A stretch of DNA of 64,000 bases. It comes from Hyphodiscus hymeniophilus (Eukaryota > Ascomycota > Leotiomycetes > Helotiales > Hyphodiscaceae). Each line of letters begins with the position of its first letter. The first letter of the stretch is position 1. A program made the position numbers and the translations under genes. Of the stretch, positions 56,984-64,000 are shown piece by piece. The stretch lies in the NCBI GenBank assembly GCA_016508695.1, contig VNKQ01000009.1, forward strand, positions 62,001 to 126,000, given 5' to 3'. A model generated the notes under the pieces. The model saw nothing but the letters and a program-made list of their open reading frames with translations, had not been told where the DNA came from and ran no database searches.

Positions 56984-57442
56984 AAAGTAATTGCAGTGAC
57001 AGTGGAAGATATTTGTATAGGAGGAAGAAATGTGGTTGCCAACTCCATGTAGAGTAAAAAAGGCTGGAAATGTCGATACCCACCCATGTTTCTGAAGATA
57101 AAATCATGTATCTTCCCAGCAGAATATGCAGAGAAATGCAGGCGCTTCTGACATCACGTGGCTTGCGGAGCAGCGATTCTCATCTGGTGCATGGTCATTT
57201 GATACGAGTGACAGCCAACCCCGCATTTCATTCACATCCTGACCCACCCTACACCAAATCTAAGGTAATCCTTCCACATGGCGGCCTTCCCTTTTCTTAA
57301 AGGCGATATCAAGGCCGAATCTCCTTCACAGACATGTTACTCCGACCTTAGTTATTGCGGGGGAATCACCAACGACTAACGAAAGACACATTGGCTCCAG
57401 CATGGTCAAGTAGTTGCTCACCAAGTCGCAGGATGCTCGTAT
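56984..57442. other. Intergenic region
   Basis: The 3' flank of the secreted-protein gene and promoter of the next regulator. No coding signal. Confidence 0.4.
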
Positions 57443-59457
57443 ATGCCAGGAAAGCAGCCCCAAAAGCGCCAAAGAGGAGGTCTAGAGCAGGTAAGGCCCT
57501 AGAATCCTTGCGTGTGGAAGATTGAACTGACCAGAGATCTCCTGAAAGGCTGTATACACTGGTGAGTACCCTGTGCCTGAGACTTGTGCGCTTGCTGACA
57601 ACATCACAGTAAAGAAAAGGTATTCTCAATACACAATGTGCCCAATCGAACAGCTCTAATAACGGCCTCAGAAGAAGAAATGCAACGAGAATCGCCCGAT
57701 CTGCGATCGCTGCACGGAAAGGGGATTGGAATGCGAATATGAGGCTGTGAAACCGCGCAAGAGAAGACGGATATCCTTTGCTGGATATGCTTTGTCACAT
57801 CGGACCCACGATACTGACTCTCCCACATACTCTCCCACATACTACGAAGATCAATGGCACAGCCAGTACGAACAAACCGACACTCGTGGCAATGAGAATG
57901 AGACGGATCAGAAATGGGAAACGCGATCAGAATACCAATACTCAGCGGATGAAGCACCACTGGAATGGGAGGGGTCGTTCGGAAACGATGTGGAAGAAAT
58001 CGTTCGAGAGCCACTCAACTCTGCAACGTCGGGGTCCCTTGTTCGTTCAAGAAGTCAATATCCCGATCTGGCAATGATTGCGCCATCACCTGTTGGGTCT
58101 CCACTGTTGGAGTTCAGCACGCCCAATTTCATGGAGTTTACAGAAAAGAAGAACCGCCGCGCTTTGGTGGATCATTTCTGCAATGTCTTGTCGCATCTTA
58201 TTGTTTTCAAAGAAGATACCGGGAATCCCTTTCGCCAGCTGGTCCTACCCCTCTCGCATTCGAGTTTGCCTGTCATGAATGCCATATTTGCTTTGTCTAG
58301 TGCGCATCTTGAAGGTCGGGGGATTGAGAATGAAGAGAAATCGCTGGATTTCCACAATAAGGCGTTACAAGGCTTGGCGCAGCTTATTGATCAAAACGAG
58401 CAGACCAAAAGGGAGGAGATGCTCGGTGCCATCATGCTGCTCGTTTACTACGAAGTCGTGAGTCTCATCCCCCCGAGTGAAAGAAAGCAATACTCAAGCA
58501 TATAGCTTGTCCAAAGAGGGAGCTCCAATATCGTGACAGGCCATTTGAAGGGCGCAATGACAATCCTTAGGTCAGGGCCTCCGGTTTCCACTCCAACTGG
58601 ACTTTTCCTGGAACGGGTAAGTCGATCAACTTATTCATTCGAACGAGCATTGATATCTACAGGCCTTTCGATTTTACGATGTGATTGCTGCTCTCTCACT
58701 CGGCACACCACCAAATAATAATTCACAACCGATAGCAACACCCTTGCCGTCACCTCCCAATTGCGAGTTTCATGCAGCAAGCTCTCCTTTGAGTGCAGTC
58801 GACACTCTTCTTGGTCTATCAACAAATTTATGGCCTATAATCCATCGTCTCTCACACTTATTATCCTTCAAGTACTCCCTCGAAGCTGCAATCGCAGCTG
58901 GCGAAACAAGTAAAGCTACCGTCCTCCGCACTGAACTTGAAAACACCTCTCAAGCCATAGAGATTGCTCTTACCGAATGGAAACCACATGTCGCTCCAAT
59001 ATCTTTAATCAACGACGACCAGTCCGATATTTCGGTAGTCGACACTCGCATGCAAAGCATTCTTAACAACGCGGAATCCTATCGGCATTCCGCATTTGTG
59101 TACCTCTACCGCACGATCCGCTCTCGTCCTCGCTCTCATTCATGCGTACAAAAACACGCACACTTATCACTATTGGCTTGCTCCAATGTTGTGAAGCTTG
59201 CCGAACAGTGTCAGAATGGGCCCATGTCAGCTTTACTATGGCCTTTGTTCGTTGCCGCCTGTGAGGCGGTGACAGAAGAAGACAGGGCTTTGGCATTAGA
59301 AGCATTTGGCGGGACTGAAAGGAGGCAAGGCATGAACAACATCTTGCGGGCTTGGGAAGTGGTACAGGAGGTTTGGAGCAGAGCTGATTTGACAAACGCG
59401 GATATTAATTGGAGGGACATCTGCGAGGAGATGGGCTTCAATATTGTGTTTGGGTGA
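57443..59457 (+). CDS. Zn2Cys6 transcription factor (Acr-2-like) with micro-exons
   Basis: Six exons were reconstructed: 57443-57479, 57549-57561, 57610-57619, 57672-58457, 58506-58616 and 58663-59457; 583 residues, all junctions GT-AG. The spliced start reads MPGKQPQKRQRGGCIHCKEK and continues KKKCNEN, giving C-IH-C-KEKKKK-C-NENRP-I-C-DR-C-TERGLE-C, a complete zinc cluster spread over exons 2, 3 and 4. Exons 2 and 3 are only 13 and 10 bases long. The remainder matches the Fungal_trans_2 (acriflavine-resistance regulator Acr-2-like) type: RRALVDHFCNVLSHL, then SLPVMNAIFALSSAHL, GHLKGAMTILRSG, and a C-terminal ALLWPLFVAACEAV. It is likely a nuclear regulator. The micro-exons need cDNA confirmation, but no other reading gives the first two cysteines. 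Confidence 0.85.
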
Positions 59458-59973
59458 GTGCTAGGTTGACCAAGGACCATAGATAGGTTTGAAGTTTAAG
59501 CAAATCTGAAACTATCAACTCTTAATACATTATTCAACTATACCTCTAGCAAGCGCAAAACGAATTGGAAGTGAACGAAGGTAAAGACAGAATGGGAATG
59601 AGACACCTTTCGTAGCACCTATCAGATCTTGCACACTGTGCACACACTCAGCAGCGGATAACCCAGCTTGTTTGCTGCTACCGGAAGCAAGAGTTGAAAG
59701 CGCAATTGCCTACTCGAAGTAGTTGATTTCTCCGAGAAACTCTAGCAGATTGTTGTGCATATATACTATGCAAGAGGCACCATTGGAAATCAATAACAGA
59801 TTCATTAGACGATGCAAGTCACTTGCGGGGAAATGTCGGAATAAATTTGTGTCTCGGCTCGGAAGACATCTGCGCCTTACCCGCAACCCCACCATCAAGT
59901 CCATGAACAATGAACATCGACACCGCCAATCAACCTCCAAACCACCCAGAGAGCCAAATCACCGTCCTGAAGA
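59458..59973. other. Intergenic region, HEM3 promoter
   Basis: The region upstream of HEM3. The ORF at 59910-60296 in another frame is a shadow. Nothing else was recognised. Confidence 0.45.
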
Positions 59974-61100
59974 ATGGCGACTCACGAACAACTCCCCTCG
60001 ACCTCCTCCCGGCCCATACTCGATCCAACGACCTCGATTCAAGAAAAGTCCTCCAAAGATGTAGCTCCATCCACCGCCCTGCAGCAGAAATCCGCCTCAG
60101 CGACACCAGCAACAACAATCCACATCGGCACCCGCCGCTCAGCACTGGCCGTCGTGCAGGCCGAGATGGTCCTCGCAGACCTGAAGAAAGCGCATCCGGA
60201 AATGCAGTACGAGATCCACGCCATGGCGACAATGGGCGACAAGAACCAAGCGACGGCGCTCCACGAGTTCGGCGCAAAGAGTCTGTGGACGCATGAGCTA
60301 GAGGCGCAGTTGGTGGACGGGAGGCTGGATCTCATTGTACACTGCCTGAAGGACATGCCTACGCAGCTACCGCCGAGTTGCGTGATTGGCTGTATCATGG
60401 AGCGCGAGGATCCTAGGGATGTGGTTGTGATGAAGCCGACGCTCGCGTATAAGAGCCTTGCTGAGCTACCCGAGGGAAGTGTCGTTGGTACGAGCAGCGT
60501 GAGGCGGAGCGCGCAGATCAAGAGGCTCTATCCCAAACTCAAGTTCAAGGATGTTAGGGGAATGTGGGCACAAGGTTGAGTAAGCTGGATGCGGAGGATG
60601 GGGAGTATGCGTGTTTGATTCTGGCCGCGGCAGGTATTGTGAGGATGGGCTGGGGTGGGAGGATTACACAGTATTTGGACTCGAAGACGCCTGGTGGTGG
60701 CATGTTACATGCTGTTGGTCAGGGTGCCTTGGCTATTGAGGTTAGAGAGGGCGATGATCGGGTTATGGGTATATTGAATGATCTTCAGAATCAGGACTCT
60801 TCGTTGGCAGGTTTGGCAGAGCGAAGCTTGATGCGGACGTTAGAGGGAGGTTGCAGTGTACCAATTGGTGTTGAGACGACTTGGATTGAGAAGGGAAAGC
60901 TTCTGATGAAGGCCATTGTTGTTAGTCTGGATGGGACAGAGAGCGTGGAAGCGGAGAGATTAGATGAGATTCTCACTGAAGAGAATGCAGATGACTTCGG
61001 TCGGACGTTGGCGGCAGACTTGGTCTCGAAAGGAGCATCCAAGATTCTGGAAGCAATCAACCTCAACCGCCCAATTATCAAAGAGGGAGGCGGAGCATGA
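59974..61100 (+). CDS. HEM3: Hydroxymethylbilane synthase (porphobilinogen deaminase), frameshifted copy
   Basis: Joins four porphobilinogens into hydroxymethylbilane in cytosolic heme synthesis. IHIGTRRSALAVVQ, HSL-type VHCLKDMPTQLP, EREDPRDV and GTSSVRRSAQ are all present. So is the cofactor cysteine in LEGGCSVPIGVET, which binds dipyrromethane. The frame breaks near 60560-60562. The sequence reads GTTAGGGGAATGTGG, whereas the universal DVRGNVGTRL needs GGA-AAT-GTG, so one A is missing from a short A run. Downstream the correct frame continues to 61100. No intron can explain it. Because the enzyme is needed for heme and no second copy is visible, a sequencing or assembly deletion is more likely than gene death. 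Expected length about 375 residues. Confidence 0.93.
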
Positions 61101-61288
61101 ATCGCACTCATGATGGAATCTGTATAATATATAGACTGGCTGGCGTGTATATCGGGTTGGGAAAGGTGCATGTATGCTCATCCAATTCGCTAATAGCTCC
61201 TCCACTACTAGCAAGTAACTCCATATGATCGACCGTTGATGAAAGGGCCTTCCAAGCTCAACCAGTGTATATCCTCCCTTGCAACATA

Positions 61289-61854
61289 TCATTCCTCTGT
61301 GAAATCCTTGTATGCAGCATGATCCATCAACCCCTCCAAATCCTTCACCCCAACTTCGTCAACCTCAACCTTGGCCACCCATCCGCCGCCGGCACCCACA
61401 TCCTCCGGACCATTGTTGATGATTCCAGGCTTCTCTTCCAGAAGATCGTTGACCGCAACGATCTTGCAGCTGATTGGTGAATTGATATCTGAAGCCGACT
61501 TCACTGACTCCACAGCGCCGATCGAATCGCCCGCCGCAACATCCATTGGTGTTGTTGGAAGCTCCACGTACACGACGTCGCCGAGCGCATGTGCAGCGTA
61601 CTCTGAGATCCCAATGACTCCGGTCTTCTTATCGTCGGAGAGCTCGATCCATTCGTGATCCTTTGTGTACTTCTTCACTTGCACTGCTACTGATCAGCAT
61701 CATGTCCCGAGGCCAAACAGATTACATCCTCACCTGTTTTTGAAGCCGAGAAGGAACGGACTACTATTGAGGGTCGCCATGAAGCAGCATTTCTGCTCGA
61801 TCTGGCAGAGAATCTTGAAGCTACCGGCCGTAGAGATCTTGCAATTGATGCCAT
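61289..61854 (-). CDS. GCV3: Glycine cleavage system H protein, mitochondrial
   Basis: Two exons, 61854-61734 and 61683-61289, encode 171 residues. The first exon is an Arg/Ser/Ala-rich mitochondrial presequence (MASIARSLRPVASRFSARSS). Splicing joins SASKT to VQVKKYTKDHEWIEL, the start of the H-protein fold. GISEYAAHALGDVVYVELP and the lipoylation motif ESVKSASDI, with its lipoyl lysine, follow. The protein shuttles the aminomethyl group between the P, T and L proteins in the matrix. An upstream in-frame ATG at 62004 would add 50 residues without targeting character and is not favoured. It is convergent with HEM3 and divergent from the Tem1/Spg1 gene. Confidence 0.95.
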
Positions 61855-62041
61855 TGTGAGGAAGTGGTGCTGTTTGAATCCTTGCAGGAATGCAGGAACT
61901 CTGGTACCGTACTTGCTTAAGAAAAGTAAGGTATTGAGCCCGGACCGCTTCAGACCGCACGCACCTAAGCGACCCCACCTAACGCGAGGAACAGCTCGGA
62001 ACAATCAGCTGAAAGCACAAGGATTGGATGATCAATAACAA

Positions 62042-62082
<41 letters not shown>

Positions 62083-62578
62083 TCACAACATCTATTTGTT
62101 GATATTGTACAACGAGCCCATTCCATACCTCTCAAGGGCAGAATTTATGTGCCAAATCCGTGTCTAAATGGACTTTGAACTTCTCAACTGACTTCTACGT
62201 TGCTCCAACCAGCGCGTCAGAGCAGATCATCCAAGAGTCGCGTACCGATCTACCTACCAAGCGCCAGGTCGAGCACGAGATTCCAGGGGCCTCCACTTAG
62301 GTCTGGTCCGAATAACCTCAAATCCTACCGCAACGGAAACGGAATCAACCCAGAGTTACTTTTAGTTCTCGGGTCTTTTGCATATCCACATTCTGCATCC
62401 TTCTTTTGCAACTTCTCCTGATGCCCCTATCAACAAAACTCTGTTGATTACCCCTCGTCAGCCGCCCTTCACTCATCAACACTCGAGCCCCAACCTTGCA
62501 TGTCAAGGTCCCTTCAATCTGGATTCCTCCACTCTTTCCGCGGGCTCCCCAGCTCAATTCCACGACGCCGTCGACACG
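61855..62578. promoter_or_regulatory. Divergent region between GCV3 and the Tem1/Spg1 gene
   Basis: 724 bases between opposing start codons, containing both promoters and an AAT microsatellite. The ORF frames extending upstream into it lack ATG starts in the expected place. Confidence 0.45.
62043..62081 (+). repeat. AAT microsatellite, 13 perfect units
   Basis: Thirteen uninterrupted AAT units in the intergenic region. Likely polymorphic between strains. Confidence 0.95.
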
Positions 62579-63613
62579 ATGGAGACCGAGGGCTACGATA
62601 CCAGGGGTGAAGACGATGCAATGGGTGGAGTTGAAGAAGGACACACGCCTACGAACCCTGCTGAACGAAGACACACGCAGTCCCAATCCGCCGACTTCCC
62701 CTCTTCGCACGCAGTCTACTCTGCAAGCCCAACCCCAGAACTCGATTCCAATCGATATCCTACTCCGCCTACAGCTTTCCCTCCGAACAACACCTCAAGA
62801 CCCAATTCAGGCTTAAGCAATGCTGGATACGGCAACATGCAGAGCGCATACCAAGACCAGAACTCTCGGGGTGCGACTGCTGGTGGCGAGCAGCGTAATA
62901 AGAACAGTGTTGTGATCAAAGTGGGCATGGTGGGTGACGCACAAATTGGCAAGACTTCTCTCATGGTCAAATACGTCGAAGGTAGCTGGGATGAAGACTA
63001 TATACAAACCCTGGGCGTCAACTTCATGGAGAAGACGATCAGTATACGTAACACCGAGATCACTTTCTCGATCTGGGATTTGGGCGGACAGAGAGAGTTC
63101 GTCAATATGTTACCACTGGTTTGCAATGACGCCGTAGCGATCTTGTTCATGTTCGATTTGACAAGGAAAAGCACGCTGAACAGCATCAAGGAGTGGTACA
63201 GGCAAGGACGAGGATTCAACAAGACTGCAATTCCATTCTTGGTGGGTACCAAGTATGACCATTTCGTCAACTTCCCAAGAGAAGACCAGGAGGAGATATC
63301 AAACCAGGTGAATGCTGCTCTATCCCACCAATATCCAATCAAATCTAACTCTCTCCTACCCAGGCACGCCGATTTGCAAAGGCAATGCGAGCATCCCTCA
63401 TCTTCAGTAGCACAAGTCACTCCATCAACGTCCAAAAAGTAATCCCAGTCCCCGCCCTTGCCCCTTCTTGCTTCTCGCAATAGAAGCCAAGCACCAGCTG
63501 ACGTCTACCAGATCTTCAAAATAGTGCTGTCCAAGGCCTTCGACCTAAAATGCACGATCCCCGAGATCGAGAATGTCGGCGAGCCTCTCCTCCTCTACCA
63601 ATCTGTCGGTTAA
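62579..63613 (+). CDS. Tem1/Spg1-type septation GTPase
   Basis: Three exons, 62579-63307, 63364-63438 and 63512-63613, encode 301 residues. The first 100 or so residues are a disordered Pro/Ser/Thr-rich extension, as in filamentous-fungal Spg1 homologues. The G domain follows: P-loop GDAQIGKTSL, switch II WDLGGQREF, G4 GTKYDHF and G5-like ASLIFSSTSHS. The conserved YVEGSWDEDYIQTLGVNFMEK separates it from the Rab/Ras families and is diagnostic of Tem1/Spg1. It acts at spindle pole bodies to start septation or mitotic exit through the SIN/MEN kinase cascade. ATG 62579 is the first in frame. The C-terminus, ending LLLYQSVG, has no prenylation motif, as usual. Confidence 0.94.
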
Positions 63614-64000
63614 GCCGTCACACACTCACCCTTTGCCACTTCACTCCCATACACTTCTACCTTCGCCAGACACTCTCCTTCCCCTCTCCCGGACTCGATA
63701 ATGAAATTGCACAGAATCTCTTCGATCTGTAGCAAGTGATGCACGAACTGACGGACTATTTGCTGTATTGATGGACGATTTTCACGGTAGACACACTCAT
63801 GAACATGAACTCCACGGACCAGTTGCGGAGTAAGGATGATAGAGGTATTCATGGATGGTCAGCATTCCACCGACTCTGTAATTCTAAACTCTATATCATC
63901 CTAGCATATGGTCGTTCGGTAGGAAGTCTACGTGTCCACTGATTTGCTTTGATGAAGAATACAATTGAACTCGTAAGAAGACTACTCTAAGCACTGTTTA
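63614..64000. other. 3' flank at window end
   Basis: Downstream of the GTPase gene. An 80-codon minus-strand ORF at 63610-63852 overlaps the gene end and is not supported. Confidence 0.4.

Noticed and set aside
53403..59457. Possible secondary-metabolite cluster (exporter plus two regulators)
   Set aside because: No polyketide synthase, peptide synthetase, terpene cyclase or tailoring enzyme is present between or around them.
60564..61100. Downstream HEM3 half as a separate 178-codon gene starting MGTRLSK
   Set aside because: Its first residues are the middle of the universal GNVGTRLSKLDAEDG block, so it is the 3' part of HEM3 after a frameshift.
62043..62081. AAT repeat as a possible array with spacers
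   Set aside because: It is an uninterrupted trinucleotide microsatellite. CRISPR arrays are also not expected in fungal chromosomes.

Overview
This window is nuclear DNA of a filamentous ascomycete (Pezizomycotina). The evidence is short GT-AG introns of about 45-75 bases in most genes, two HET-domain genes, a NACHT-ankyrin NLR, several Zn2Cys6 regulators, MFS exporters, a heme-thiolate peroxygenase and fungus-specific families (DUF7702-like, DUF7907-like, 2EXR). A Leotiomycetes-like fungus is my guess from the protein flavour; the sequence does not prove it. I see no rRNA, tRNA, CRISPR array or organellar DNA.

Layout. 1-13 kb: the end of a small fungal protein (minus), a HET protein, a small secreted protein, a DHA1 drug-efflux MFS (minus, 7 exons), then GPI3 (GPI-anchor synthesis) and DBP6 (ribosome biogenesis), which share a divergent promoter. 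13-26 kb: a NACHT-ankyrin NLR, a sugar-transporter pseudogene tail-to-tail with a Zn2Cys6 regulator, a broken 7-TM DUF7702-like gene, an AT-rich relic and a GNAT acetyltransferase. 26-35 kb: a secreted peroxygenase, a damaged Gfd2/YDR514C-like exonuclease gene, a 219-bp AT-rich element with perfect 15-bp terminal inverted repeats, a frameshifted 2EXR gene and a long intergenic stretch. 35-42 kb: an 8-exon repeat protein of the hydrophilic, LEA-like kind with a CCCCT array upstream, an Aim9-like kinase pseudogene and a second HET gene. 44-56 kb: a receptor-like protein with four cysteine repeats, a large conserved protein of unknown role, a Zn2Cys6 regulator and a DHA2 exporter. 56-64 kb: a secreted DUF7907-like protein, an Acr-2-like regulator whose zinc cluster is split by tiny exons, HEM3 (heme), GCV3 (glycine cleavage H protein) and a Tem1/Spg1 GTPase.

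How the genes relate. Housekeeping genes (GPI3, DBP6, HEM3, GCV3, Tem1/Spg1) alternate with accessory genes for self/non-self recognition (two HET genes and an NLR), efflux and secretion. No biosynthetic cluster backbone is visible. Six loci carry reading-frame damage. One of them, HEM3, is expected to be essential and is broken by one missing base in a run of A. Some of the other homopolymer frameshifts may therefore be assembly errors, while the nonsense substitutions and the truncated kinase look like real decay.

Exon boundaries were worked out by hand. For the multi-exon genes called intact, all junctions are GT-AG and the summed exon length is a multiple of three with no internal stop.
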